The translations under genes and the position numbers were made by a program. 64,000 nt of DNA from Actinomycetes bacterium. GTDB lineage: Bacteria > Actinomycetota > Acidimicrobiia > Acidimicrobiales > JAMCPL01. Of the stretch, positions 25,398 through 34,365 are shown one piece after another; position 1 is the stretch's first letter, and every line of letters starts with the position of its first letter. The stretch spans positions 1 through 64,000 of the forward strand of contig JAKBVZ010000008.1 of the NCBI GenBank assembly GCA_021841005.1, in the 5' to 3' direction. The notes below the pieces were generated by a model, which was not told the DNA's origin, did not search any database, and was given only the letters and a program-made list of their open reading frames with translations.

Positions 25398-26201
25398 ATG
25401 GACAAGACACCAGTCATTATTACCGCTACTCCCAATGTGTGCTGGCTCCATCCCGAAGTACCCTACCCGTGCACGCCTGAGGAGCGCGCCGAGGAAGCGG
25501 GGCTCTGCGCGGAGAACGGCGCAGCTGTCCTCCATATGCACGGCGAAGACAGCTGGGCAGAATCGATCAGGGCGGTACGGTCTTGTAGTGACATCATCAT
25601 CCAGTGCGGCATGTCCAGCCTTTCGCTCGACTCCCGCATGGAGGCGCTGGAAAGTGGAACGGATATGCTCTCGGTGATAGCGAGTCACCACGATGAGGCA
25701 TTCGCCGGAGGCATCAATACCAACGTACTGCATACCCGTGATGAGCTCGAGGCCTACGCAAGCGCTTCCGCTCGCTATGGAATAAAGCTGGAGTTCGAAA
25801 TATGGCATACAGGCTCCATATGGAACCTTGCATACCTGATCAAGCGCGACCTTGTATCACCGCCGTTTGTGACCACGCTCTTCTTCAACTGGCCGGGCGG
25901 AACGTGGTCGCCAGCCGATCCCGAAGAATACCTTCATCGGCGTCGTTATCTCCCCGAGGACTCTGTGGCCACCGTCAGCATCATGGGAGATGGTCAGATG
26001 GAGCTTATGGCCTGTGCCCTGGCGGCGGGCGACCATATACGGGTAGGAACGGAGGACAACCCCTACGGTCGTAATGGCACTTTGCTTGCCACCCATGAGC
26101 TTGTACGCGAAGCCGCAGAACTCGCTCATTCCATGGGAAGACCAGTCGCCACCCCCGCTCGAGCCAGGGAAATACTGGGTATAGGAGACATCCGTGAATG
26201 A
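25398..26201 (+). CDS. BKACE-family beta-keto acid cleavage enzyme (DUF849)
   Basis: A 267-residue TIM-barrel enzyme of the 3-keto-5-aminohexanoate cleavage enzyme family, which condenses a beta-keto acid with acetyl-CoA to give an acyl-CoA and acetoacetate. Seen: [12 protein letters not shown] at the N-terminus, [10 protein letters not shown] (the metal-binding His pair), LEFEIWHTG and [15 protein letters not shown] near the C-terminus. The family is broad, and the carbonyl side-chain specificity cannot be read by eye. ATG 25398 is used; the frame is open upstream but has no better start. The stop overlaps the GTG of the SDR by 8 bases. Confidence 0.88.
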   Translation: MDKTPVIITATPNVCWLHPEVPYPCTPEERAEEAGLCAENGAAVLHMHGEDSWAESIRAVRSCSDIIIQCGMSSLSLDSRMEALESGTDMLSVIASHHDEAFAGGINTNVLHTRDELEAYASASARYGIKLEFEIWHTGSIWNLAYLIKRDLVSPPFVTTLFFNWPGGTWSPADPEEYLHRRRYLPEDSVATVSIMGDGQMELMACALAAGDHIRVGTEDNPYGRNGTLLATHELVREAAELAHSMGRPVATPARAREILGIGDIRE

Positions 26202-27114
26202 CCGGACCGGAAAGGTCGCAGTAGTAACCGGAGCGGCTCATGGAATCGGCCGCGCAACCGCAATACGCTTGGACATGCTCGGATATTCAGTCGTAGCGAT
26301 AGACATTGTCCCGGAAGAAGATGCGGCACTTGCTGGATGGCATGAGTATGATGCCGCCGCACCCACACCCACTCCCACACCCACACCTACACCCACTCCT
26401 ACACCCACTCCTACACCCACTCCTACACCCACTCCTACACCCACTCCTACACCCACTCCTACACCCACACCCACACCCACACCCACAGACATACCTATCG
26501 TGTCGCGGTACTACCAGTGCGATGTATCTGACGAAGATGCAGTCTCACAAGTAATCGCCAGTATAGTATCCGATTACGGTCGTATAGATGTACTGGCCAA
26601 TGTGGCGGGAGTTGTACTTGTCAAGCCATTCCAGGAAACTTCCTGGGAGGAATACCGCAAGGTCGTGGATACCAACTTGGGAGGTACTTTCTTGATGTGC
26701 AAGTACACGATCCCGATCATGATCCAGACCAAGGGTGGATCGATAGTATGCATGGCATCCGTCTCCGGCCATGTCGGGCAGCGTGACCATGCACTCTACG
26801 GCTCGACCAAGGGGGCAATAATCTCCATGGTAAGGGCGCTCGCCTGGGAGTTGGCACCATACAGGATCAGGGTCAATTCAGTAAGCCCCGGCTCGGTCGA
26901 TACAGCCATGCTGCGCGGAGACATTTCCCTGGAGGCACAGCGGATGGGTCTTTCTTTTGATGAAGTGAAGGCTGAAAGGGAAGGCGAGCAGGCTCTGGGT
27001 CGCTGGGCTGAACCGGATGAGATAGCAGAGGCTGTCTGCTTTCTTGCCGGGGAATCAGCATCGTTTATCACTGGCACGGACCTGCTAGTGGATGGTGGGT
27101 GGGTAGCAAGGTAG
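26194..27114 (+). CDS. SDR-family oxidoreductase with a Thr-Pro repeat loop
   Basis: A short-chain dehydrogenase of 306 residues, longer than the usual 250 because of a repeat insertion. The cofactor motif is [10 protein letters not shown], followed by NVAGVVL, catalytic Ser in [15 protein letters not shown] (Tyr and Lys) and the C-terminal [10 protein letters not shown]. Residues about 55-98 are (Thr-Pro)n, inserted after the second strand (VVAIDI) and before YYQCDVSD, a surface loop next to the NAD(P) adenine site. The start is GTG 26194, after GGAGA, coupled to the BKACE gene. It probably oxidises the hydroxy precursor of the keto acid cleaved by BKACE. Confidence 0.92.
   Translation: MNDRTGKVAVVTGAAHGIGRATAIRLDMLGYSVVAIDIVPEEDAALAGWHEYDAAAPTPTPTPTPTPTPTPTPTPTPTPTPTPTPTPTPTPTPTPTPTDIPIVSRYYQCDVSDEDAVSQVIASIVSDYGRIDVLANVAGVVLVKPFQETSWEEYRKVVDTNLGGTFLMCKYTIPIMIQTKGGSIVCMASVSGHVGQRDHALYGSTKGAIISMVRALAWELAPYRIRVNSVSPGSVDTAMLRGDISLEAQRMGLSFDEVKAEREGEQALGRWAEPDEIAEAVCFLAGESASFITGTDLLVDGGWVAR
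26361..26488 (+). repeat. Thr-Pro-coding minisatellite inside the SDR gene
   Basis: 128 bases of ACCCAC and ACTCCT/ACACCC hexamers, arranged mainly as a 12-base unit (CCCACTCCTACA) in the centre and ACACCC repeats at both edges. It encodes about 21 Thr-Pro dipeptides. The composition is strongly purine/pyrimidine-biased, and the frame is maintained. Confidence 0.95.
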
Positions 27115-27218
27115 CAAGGTGGAAGTGTATCCAGTGAGTGGACGTCTACGGAGTCGAATTGGGAGCAGCGCAGGATCTACCAGTAGCAAGGTGGAAGTGT
27201 ATCCAGTGAGTAGATGCC
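27111..27218 (+). repeat. 72-bp spaced direct repeat at the SDR stop codon
   Basis: The 29 bases at 27111-27139, which include the SDR stop codon, recur exactly at 27183-27211. Extended to 36 bases (27111-27146 and 27183-27218) they agree at 33 positions, and all three mismatches are transitions. The 36 bases between the copies are unrelated. The rest of the 206-base gap to the FAH-family gene holds nothing recognisable. Confidence 0.85.
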
Positions 27219-27320
27219 GGGGAGATGGGTGGTAGGTTGGCCGAGGCGGTGGTGTTGCCGGCAGGTTATAAAGCGCACGAGGACGAACTGCAAGCAACCG
27301 GACAGGAAGGAAATCCATAG

Positions 27321-28196
27321 ATGAGGCTGGTAGGTTACGAAGCACGCGATGGACGGCGCATAGGCGTACTGCATGGCAACATAGTGGTGCCGCTGGGGCA
27401 GATTGATGACTTCTTCACCGCACTGCCGGAGTCGCTGGAAGAAGCCCGCAGCGTCCGAGCCCGCAACGCTGCGATCGATGACGACGAGACCGGTAACGTT
27501 GCTCCTACCCGGCACACCTTGGAGCTGGAATCGCTCACCTTGGCGCCGCCGGTACCCACCACCTCGCGAGTACTGTGCATAGGACTCAATTATGCCCGCC
27601 ATGCCGCAGAGTCAGGGAAGGAGCTCCCATCCAAACCAACGATCTTTGCAAGATTCCCATCGACCCTGACGGGTGCGGGCAGCGAAGTTCCCATACCTCC
27701 TGGCGATGAGCGTCTTGACTGGGAAGGAGAACTGGCCGTGGTAATCGGGGCAACGTTGAAAAATGTTGGTCCGCAAGAAGCCAATGCAGCAATACTGGGT
27801 TATACCTGCCTTAACGACCTCAGCGCAAGAGGATACCAACATGCTACCACACAATGGACACTGGGAAAGAATGCCGATCGCACTGCGCCAGCCGGTCCTG
27901 TGCTTGTCACACCTGATGAGTTGGGCGATCCTTACAATCTTAATCTGGAGACCCGGGTCAATGGCATAACCATGCAGTCCGGCAACACTTCGGATATGAT
28001 ATTTCGCGCTCCAGACATTCTCGCATATATCTCAGGCTCGATGACGCTCTTGCCTGGCGACGTGCTCTCGACGGGAACGCCTGAAGGTGTGGGAGCCGAC
28101 CGTACTCCCCCAATCTACTTGTCGGACGGCGATCTAGTGGAAGTGGAGATAGAGGGAATAGGAGCGTTGCCTACCCGGATCGTGCGGCAACGGTAG
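27321..28196 (+). CDS. fumarylacetoacetate hydrolase-family protein
   Basis: A 291-residue FAH-fold enzyme, a C-C bond hydrolase, isomerase or decarboxylase acting on beta-diketone-like acids. Seen: RVLCIGLNYARHAAESG, KPTIFARFPSTL, the metal-binding WEGELAVVIG (E-x-E ligands), TCLNDLSARGYQ, and the C-terminal STGTPEGVGADRTPPIYLSDGDLVEVEIEGIG. The ATG at 27321 follows AGGAAGGAAATC. It is third in the plus-strand catabolic run after BKACE and SDR, consistent with breakdown of an aromatic or keto acid. Confidence 0.9.
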   Translation: MRLVGYEARDGRRIGVLHGNIVVPLGQIDDFFTALPESLEEARSVRARNAAIDDDETGNVAPTRHTLELESLTLAPPVPTTSRVLCIGLNYARHAAESGKELPSKPTIFARFPSTLTGAGSEVPIPPGDERLDWEGELAVVIGATLKNVGPQEANAAILGYTCLNDLSARGYQHATTQWTLGKNADRTAPAGPVLVTPDELGDPYNLNLETRVNGITMQSGNTSDMIFRAPDILAYISGSMTLLPGDVLSTGTPEGVGADRTPPIYLSDGDLVEVEIEGIGALPTRIVRQR

Positions 28197-28246
28197 CAAG
28201 GCGGCAAGGTTACCGAAGCATCCCGACACTGTCACATGTGAAAGCA

Positions 28247-28281
28247 TTTACAGCGTACTGTCGCGCAGTTGATAATATAAT
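28247..28281 (+). promoter_or_regulatory. possible promoter before the Liv fusion gene
   Basis: TTTACA (28247-28252) is followed 17 bases later by TGATAA (28270-28275), which overlaps the start of TATAAT (28276-28281). It is the most AT-rich part of the 270-base gap and the only promoter-like sequence seen there. The leader to the GTG at 28467 would be about 180 bases. Confidence 0.3.
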
Positions 28282-28466
28282 CTGCAACAATAGCCACTCA
28301 GCACAGTAGATATGTGTATGCTGGGATACCAGGTGGCAGGTTTCGGAGGTGTGGGTATAGGGATGCGTGAGCGTAGGTATGTAGGTGGAGCGCGGTCGTG
28401 AGGGCAGGCAAGGGTGTTGCCAAAATTGAGGGCATTAGCCGGAAAAAGCAGCAAGGCTGACAAATA

Positions 28467-31400
28467 GTGAAGCCGTCAGAGGGAAGGTCGGGTACAGCCG
28501 GATCCCAGGGTGCAGCCACACCTCCAAGCGCAGCCATATCCCGGCATGCAACCAGGTCTTCAGGCACCACGAGGTTCCGGGGCGCAACCGGACCCCTCGA
28601 AGCCAGACTGCTTCTACCGGCAGCTATCGTAATCGCATGGCTGGTTGTCAGCATCCTCCTGCCAAACCACCTGCCCCTCGGTGTCACCGTGGAAGGCCTG
28701 TCGCTGGGTGCTCTCAGTGCTATGACAGCCATGGGACTCATACTCATCTACCGTTCCGCCCGCATAATCAACTTCTCCCAGGGCGTAATCGGCGGCCTTG
28801 CCGCATCAGCCGCCGTTGTGCTGGTAATCGGCCGGACCGCGCTGCCATACTATGCAGCTGTCCCCATAGGCCTGCTCGTTGCCGCCGCCAGCGGGATAGT
28901 CGTAGCCACCATCGTGGTCAGAAGATTCGAGAAAGCGCCACGGCTGATACTCACGGTGGCAACCATCGGGGTAGCGCAGATTCTTGGGGCCGCCGAAATG
29001 GAACTGCCCAGACTGTTTGTACCCTTGAAGTCGGTGGCTTCCTTCTCGGTTCCGTTCAGCTTCAAGGCGTCGGTAGGTTCCTTCATCTTCAACGGTAATT
29101 ACCTGACTACCTGGATCGTAGTGCCAATTGCCCTGGTTGCAATGTGGATATTCCTCAAATATACGGATACCGGAATCGGCATCAGGGCGGTGGCCGACTC
29201 GCCAAGTCGTGCGACACTGCTGGGTATACCGGTGCGCAGGCTCAGCATCACCGCTTGGGTGGTCGCATCGCTGCTGTCAGGAGTGGGTGCCACCCTTTCC
29301 GGGCCCATCCTGGGGGTAAACGTCGGCGTTGCGTCGGGACCCACGGATCTGCTGATTCCACTGGTGGCAGCCATGTTGGCAAGCATGGAGAGCCTACCGG
29401 TCGCGGTAGGATGGTCTCTCGTCATAGGCATTATGCAGCAGGCTGTCTACTGGTCCTTCCATACCACAGTCTACTCCGATGTAGCTCTCTTCGTGCTGCT
29501 GGTGGTGGGCATGCTGCTCAAGTACTCTGCACGCAGTGGTGCCGGGGTCGCCGATCAGGGCATGGGCGACTACGTAGCGGTGCAGGAAGTGCATCCCCTC
29601 CCAGAGGCGTTGCGTCGCCGACCAGAGGTAAAAGTGGGACGCGCCATTGCCATCGCAGCTGTAGCTGCAGTGGCCATAATGGTACCGTCGCTACTGACCG
29701 CATCAAGGGTCACCCTACTCTCGTACATCGCAATCTTTGGTATTATTGCAGTCTCACTGGTGGTACTGTCCGGATGGGCAGGCCAGATCAGCCTCGGTCA
29801 GTTCGCCTTCGCCGGTGTCGGCGCCGCCACTACCGCATCGCTGATGGTACATGCTCATGTCGAAATACTAGTCGCTCTGGCTGTGGCCGGGATCACCGGA
29901 GCTGCCGTGGCATGTGTGATAGGGATTCCTGCACTGCGCTTCCAGGGGTTGTACCTGGCGGTGGTCACCATGGCGTTTGCCGTGCCGCTGTCGACCTGGC
30001 TGTTGAGCCCGAGCTACTTCCCATATATCACACCCAGCAGCATCAACCGCCCGGAACTCTTTGGAAAAATCAACCTTGCCTCCCCGCTTGCCTTCTACGA
30101 GCTGTGCCTGGCGGTACTGTCTGTTGTCCTGCTCGCCGCCTGGAGCCTGAGGAACTCGCGACTCGGGAGGGCAATGCTCGCCGTGCGTGATAACGGGAAG
30201 AACGCAGCCGCTTACGGTATTAGCCCGATGAGGGTGAAGCTACTGGCTTTCGGTGTCTCAGGCGCGATGGCGAGCATAGCGGGGGGGTTGTATGTTGTAG
30301 CCTTGGGTGGTATTTCGTTTGGAGGATTCCCCCCCCAGTACAGCATCCAAATATTCGCCATGGTCGTAATAGGAGGAATGGGATCACTGCTCGGTGCTAT
30401 ACTGGGAGCCGCTTATGTGGAAGGAGTACTATACTTCCTGAAAGGCGGTATGCAACTTTTCGCCACTGGAGCAGGCCTGCTGGTTCTCCTCATGATCCTA
30501 CCCGGCGGGCTGGGAGGCGTGGCCATCAGGATCAGGAACCGTCTGGCAGGCATGCTCTCACCCCGCCCGGAATCGGTATACGGGGTGCCCGGAGAACCAG
30601 AAATGCGTGGGACGCAAGATGGCGGGGTGGCAGCCACTGGAGCAGGTCAGGGCAGCGCGCAAGGAACAATGGTCCAGGCAGCTCACTCAACTCGAGCGCT
30701 TCCAGAAACTCGAGCGAACCGGTCGGAGGAGTCACGGACCGCAAGAGCGGCCCTGCAAATGGCGGCGCTGGAAAGCCTGGAATTGTCCACCAACGGTATG
30801 ACCGGCACGCCGGTAGACGGCAGGCAGGGTGACACCGGAGAAAAGGGTGACACACCGGGATACATCCCACCAAGTGGAGGGCGTCCGGCAATATTGGATG
30901 CAAAGGGTATAGACGCTCACTATGGTCGTATGCAGGCGCTTTTCAATACCGGAATGGGCATCGCCCAAGGCGAGATAGTGGCCATACTGGGGAGCAACGG
31001 TTCCGGCAAATCTACATTTCTTGGAGTGGTATCCGGGCTCATCCCTACCACCCGCGGGCAGGTGAAGCTGCTTGGCCAGGATATAACTCGGCTGAACGCC
31101 TTCCAGCGGGCGCATTCTGGGATGATAATGGTCCCCGCCCGGCAGAGAGTTTTCAGCTCTCTTACCGTTGCAGAGAACCTGCGGCTTGCAAGCTGGACCG
31201 TGAAACGCTATCACCATGACCGGCACTTTGCGAAGGTTGACGCTCAAAGAGTGTTGACGGTCTTCCGGTCCCTGCACGAACGGGCAAATGTGAAGGCGGG
31301 AAGGCTCTCCGGAGGGGAGCAGCAGATGCTCGCCTTAAGCCAGGCGTTGCTGTGCAGGCCTATACTGATGCTGATAGACGAGATGTCGCTTGGTCTGTCG

Positions 31401-32558
31401 CCAAAGGTAATTGACCAGTTGCTCCAGACAGTGGAATCACTTGCTGCATCAGGGGTGACCTTTGTGATCGTGGAGCAGTCGATCAATGTAGCCAGCGCCG
31501 TTGCTCAAAGGGCGGTATTTTTCGAGCGCGGCCGCATCCGGTTCAGCGGACCGACTCCAAGTGTGGAGAAGCAGCCGGAACTGCTCAGATCAGTGTTTGT
31601 TCACGCCATGGAGAAGGCTGACCAGAGACGGGCTACGGAAGGTGCCGGATCTTCTGGGGCCGGTGGGGTTGCCGTGCCACCTACTACCGTGCCACCACCC
31701 GGAACTGCTCAGAACGCCCAGGTGTCGCAACCAGGCGCATCATCTACAGAAGCGCTCACTGTGCGGAACGTCTCCAAGTCATACGGAGGGCTGGTGGCCA
31801 TCGAGAATATAAGCCTGAGCGTCCAGCAAGGTGAGATACTTGGTATCATCGGGGCGAATGGAGCAGGTAAGAGCACCCTCATTGACATTCTCGGGGGCTA
31901 TACCAAACCGGATACCGGTCGGCTGGCGTTGAACGGCAAGGATATCACCAGGCTGTCTCCTACAGTCCGGGCCGAGCTAGGTCTCGGCAGGGTGTTTCAG
32001 GACTCCAGGCTGTTCCCCTCGATGGCAGTGTCAGAAGCACTGGCAGCCGCCATAGAGCGCACTGTACCGGTACGTGATCCTCTTGCCAACATCTTACGCC
32101 TGAAAGATGCCCGCAGGTCCGAACGAGTGGTCCATAGCAGAGTCAACGAGCTTATGGCACAGATGGGTCTCACTCGTTACCGTGATTCCATAGTCTCCGA
32201 ACTGTCCACCGGTACTCGCCGCATGCTTGAACTGGCCTGTGCCTTGGGACATGACCCGTCGGTACTGCTCCTCGACGAACCTTCCTCAGGCATTGCCCAG
32301 AGAGAGAGTGAAGCACTTGCCGAACTCCTCCTAGGGGTGGCAGAGGACACCGGGGCAACGCTTATCGTCATCGAGCATGACGTACCTCTGGTGTCGTCCA
32401 TAGCAGACAGGCTTGTCTGCCTGCATCTGGGACGCGTCATCGCCGAAGGAAGCGTGCGGTCGGTACTGCACTCATCCGCAGTACTTGCGGCATATTTGGG
32501 AAGCGACGAAGAGGTCCTTTCGGCATCCCCCACGGTCGGCTTCAGGAGTGGCGTATGA
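28467..32558 (+). CDS. four-module fused branched-chain amino acid-type ABC transporter (LivH-LivM-LivF-LivG)
   Basis: A single 1363-residue chain. After a low-complexity head of about 45 residues, residues about 60-355 match the LivH permease (GLILIYRSARIINFSQG) and about 390-690 match LivM (LVVLSGWAGQISLGQFAF, LYLAVVTMAFAVPL). A hydrophilic linker leads to a LivF-type ATPase (Walker A GSNGSGKST at about 842, signature LSGGEQQ at about 947, Walker B LMLIDEMSLGLSP). A second linker leads to a LivG-type ATPase (GANGAGKST at about 1128, LSTGTRR in place of LSGG, LLLDEPSSGIAQRE). These modules are normally separate proteins; some fusions are known. The start is GTG. The binding protein gene follows after 115 bases. 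The ligand may be a carboxylate rather than an amino acid. Confidence 0.92.
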   Translation: MKPSEGRSGTAGSQGAATPPSAAISRHATRSSGTTRFRGATGPLEARLLLPAAIVIAWLVVSILLPNHLPLGVTVEGLSLGALSAMTAMGLILIYRSARIINFSQGVIGGLAASAAVVLVIGRTALPYYAAVPIGLLVAAASGIVVATIVVRRFEKAPRLILTVATIGVAQILGAAEMELPRLFVPLKSVASFSVPFSFKASVGSFIFNGNYLTTWIVVPIALVAMWIFLKYTDTGIGIRAVADSPSRATLLGIPVRRLSITAWVVASLLSGVGATLSGPILGVNVGVASGPTDLLIPLVAAMLASMESLPVAVGWSLVIGIMQQAVYWSFHTTVYSDVALFVLLVVGMLLKYSARSGAGVADQGMGDYVAVQEVHPLPEALRRRPEVKVGRAIAIAAVAAVAIMVPSLLTASRVTLLSYIAIFGIIAVSLVVLSGWAGQISLGQFAFAGVGAATTASLMVHAHVEILVALAVAGITGAAVACVIGIPALRFQGLYLAVVTMAFAVPLSTWLLSPSYFPYITPSSINRPELFGKINLASPLAFYELCLAVLSVVLLAAWSLRNSRLGRAMLAVRDNGKNAAAYGISPMRVKLLAFGVSGAMASIAGGLYVVALGGISFGGFPPQYSIQIFAMVVIGGMGSLLGAILGAAYVEGVLYFLKGGMQLFATGAGLLVLLMILPGGLGGVAIRIRNRLAGMLSPRPESVYGVPGEPEMRGTQDGGVAATGAGQGSAQGTMVQAAHSTRALPETRANRSEESRTARAALQMAALESLELSTNGMTGTPVDGRQGDTGEKGDTPGYIPPSGGRPAILDAKGIDAHYGRMQALFNTGMGIAQGEIVAILGSNGSGKSTFLGVVSGLIPTTRGQVKLLGQDITRLNAFQRAHSGMIMVPARQRVFSSLTVAENLRLASWTVKRYHHDRHFAKVDAQRVLTVFRSLHERANVKAGRLSGGEQQMLALSQALLCRPILMLIDEMSLGLSPKVIDQLLQTVESLAASGVTFVIVEQSINVASAVAQRAVFFERGRIRFSGPTPSVEKQPELLRSVFVHAMEKADQRRATEGAGSSGAGGVAVPPTTVPPPGTAQNAQVSQPGASSTEALTVRNVSKSYGGLVAIENISLSVQQGEILGIIGANGAGKSTLIDILGGYTKPDTGRLALNGKDITRLSPTVRAELGLGRVFQDSRLFPSMAVSEALAAAIERTVPVRDPLANILRLKDARRSERVVHSRVNELMAQMGLTRYRDSIVSELSTGTRRMLELACALGHDPSVLLLDEPSSGIAQRESEALAELLLGVAEDTGATLIVIEHDVPLVSSIADRLVCLHLGRVIAEGSVRSVLHSSAVLAAYLGSDEEVLSASPTVGFRSGV

Positions 32559-32673
32559 GCAACGGTAATAATCGCTGGATGGTCGAAGCCGGCAATGGCG
32601 CAAGTAACATGAAGAGATATCGTAACACGGGCGGGATGGCAGTAGGTCCTATGGCACCAGGCAGGAAGCGAAT

Positions 32674-34266
32674 ATGAGAACTGCACCGGAAAGCCCTACT
32701 TTCCCGATGCTGGCAAGACGGTATGCAATACCGATCGTGCTTGCAGCGGCGGCAGTCGCCATCCTGCAGTTACTGCCCCCCGGACCGCCACAGGGCAACC
32801 TTGCCCCCATCCAACTGCCGTCAGGCATCACCCCTGTTCCGGTGGCCGGTGCACCGGGTAGGGCAATAAGTGGCGTACAATGCGGCCCTGGTGTGCGCCA
32901 GGTGTCCTGGTCAGCATACGCGCCTTCATGCGTACCAGCCTGGCATGGGAACAATGGAGGCGCCACCTCTCCCGGAGTGACGAGCAAGACGATCACGGTC
33001 ACTTACCGGAAGGAGAACTCCAGTGACCAGGCATCCATAGCTTCCCTGGTGAGTAGTGCCATGCCCAATGACAAGGCGTTCCTCGCGGACCTGCGTACCT
33101 ACATAAACTTTTTCAATCGTACCTATGAGTTGTGGGGACGCAAGGTGGTGTTGAAGTCCTTCACCGCCACCGGAAACTTTCTCTCAGAAGATCAGGGGCT
33201 CGATCAGCCCCAGGCACAAGCGGATGCAGTCACCGCAAAACAGCTCGGCGCTTTCGCGGATCTGACCTTTCCGATGTTCTCCTCCCAACCGTACGAGCAG
33301 TACCTGGCTGTACAGCACATCATCTCGCTCAGTTCCATCTACATGCCCGACTCATGGCTGAGACAGTACTATCCTTATGAATACACAATCTTCCCCACTG
33401 GTACCCAGAACAATCAGGCCACGGTCAACTTCATCTGCGAAAGGATGGCCGGCATGAAGGCAATCTTTGCCGGAACCCCCCAGATGCGCAGCCGCAAGCG
33501 GGTGTTCGGCTTGCTCATACCTGAGAACCCGCTGTATGCCGCCAACGGCAACTACATAGCCAGCCACCTTGCTTCCCAGTGTGGCGTCGACTTCGCCGCA
33601 AGGGACAACTACGCCCTCTCTGTGTCGCAGGCATCGGAGCAGGCTTCCACCGCTATCGCGCAGATGAAGGCCCATGGGGTTACTACGATAATATGTGGTT
33701 GCGATCCACTGGAGCCTATACTATTTACCTCCACTGCAACGTCAGAGGAATACTATCCCGAATGGATGTTCAACTGGTGGCTAGACCCGTTGATGCGCCG
33801 TATCTCGCCCCCCCAGGCGAAGCATTCCCTTGTCATCGATGCGGGACAGTGGCCAAGCGCATCACAGAGTGAAGCGCTCAAAGTGTTCCGTCTGGCAGAT
33901 CATGGCGGCCAGCCGCAGGAACCCTATTTTGCCCTTGCCTACAAGATGGCCTTGGAGCTGTTCTCCAGGCTGCAAGCCGCTGGACCGGACCTGACTCCCC
34001 AGACTTTCGCCAGAGGAATCTACAAGATTCCTCCCTCCATCACCACAAAGACATCGATGGGGGAATTCGGTCCCTGGCACAGTGGACCTTACAGTTTCTA
34101 TCCAGCCACCAGCTACCAGGTCGGATGGTGGAATCCTACGGCTACGAGCAACCTGGACGGGAGAAAGGGCGCGTGGCAGGACTGCGACGGGGGAAAGTGG
34201 TATCCCTACACCAAGCCATCAGCGTTGACGCCCCTGCACACCCAACCAGCCTGCTTCGGCAGGTAA
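32674..34266 (+). CDS. type I periplasmic-binding-protein-like substrate receptor (LivK-like)
   Basis: A 530-residue protein with one N-terminal hydrophobic segment (about residues 20-36) that serves as an export signal or membrane anchor. The rest has a periplasmic binding fold of the Liv/urea type: TITVTYRKENSSDQASIAS, AFADLTFPMFSS, FGLLIPENPLYAANGNYIASHL and PYFALAYKMALELF. There is no lipobox cysteine at the usual place. It follows the fused transporter and is presumably its receptor. Cys residues in CGPG, SCVP, CGC, DCDG and ACFGR suggest extracellular disulfides. Confidence 0.85.
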   Translation: MRTAPESPTFPMLARRYAIPIVLAAAAVAILQLLPPGPPQGNLAPIQLPSGITPVPVAGAPGRAISGVQCGPGVRQVSWSAYAPSCVPAWHGNNGGATSPGVTSKTITVTYRKENSSDQASIASLVSSAMPNDKAFLADLRTYINFFNRTYELWGRKVVLKSFTATGNFLSEDQGLDQPQAQADAVTAKQLGAFADLTFPMFSSQPYEQYLAVQHIISLSSIYMPDSWLRQYYPYEYTIFPTGTQNNQATVNFICERMAGMKAIFAGTPQMRSRKRVFGLLIPENPLYAANGNYIASHLASQCGVDFAARDNYALSVSQASEQASTAIAQMKAHGVTTIICGCDPLEPILFTSTATSEEYYPEWMFNWWLDPLMRRISPPQAKHSLVIDAGQWPSASQSEALKVFRLADHGGQPQEPYFALAYKMALELFSRLQAAGPDLTPQTFARGIYKIPPSITTKTSMGEFGPWHSGPYSFYPATSYQVGWWNPTATSNLDGRKGAWQDCDGGKWYPYTKPSALTPLHTQPACFGR

Positions 34267-34286
34267 CTGCTTTGCACCACGAGCTA

Positions 34287-34343
34287 GCGGCGCACCTACT
34301 CGCCGCAGGCCGCATCACAACCTTACAGCGCCTCGCAGAGGCG
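34287..34343. terminator. two GC hairpins between convergent SBP and groEL
   Basis: GCGGCG (34287-34292) pairs with CGCCGC (34301-34306), and CGCCTC (34329-34334) pairs with GAGGCG (34338-34343) around a GCA loop. They occupy the 99-base gap between two converging genes, so bidirectional termination is likely; T-runs are absent. Confidence 0.5.
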
Positions 34344-34365
34344 TTACACGGCCCTGCAGCACTCC

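Noticed and set aside
29144-30190. 348-codon plus-strand frame inside the Liv fusion
   Set aside because: It is an alternative frame, rich in Arg and Cys, overlapping conserved permease helices.
32565-32639. Possible 57-bp spaced repeat between the Liv fusion and its binding protein
   Set aside because: Offset and identity (about 13 of 18) fall outside the main group and could be chance.
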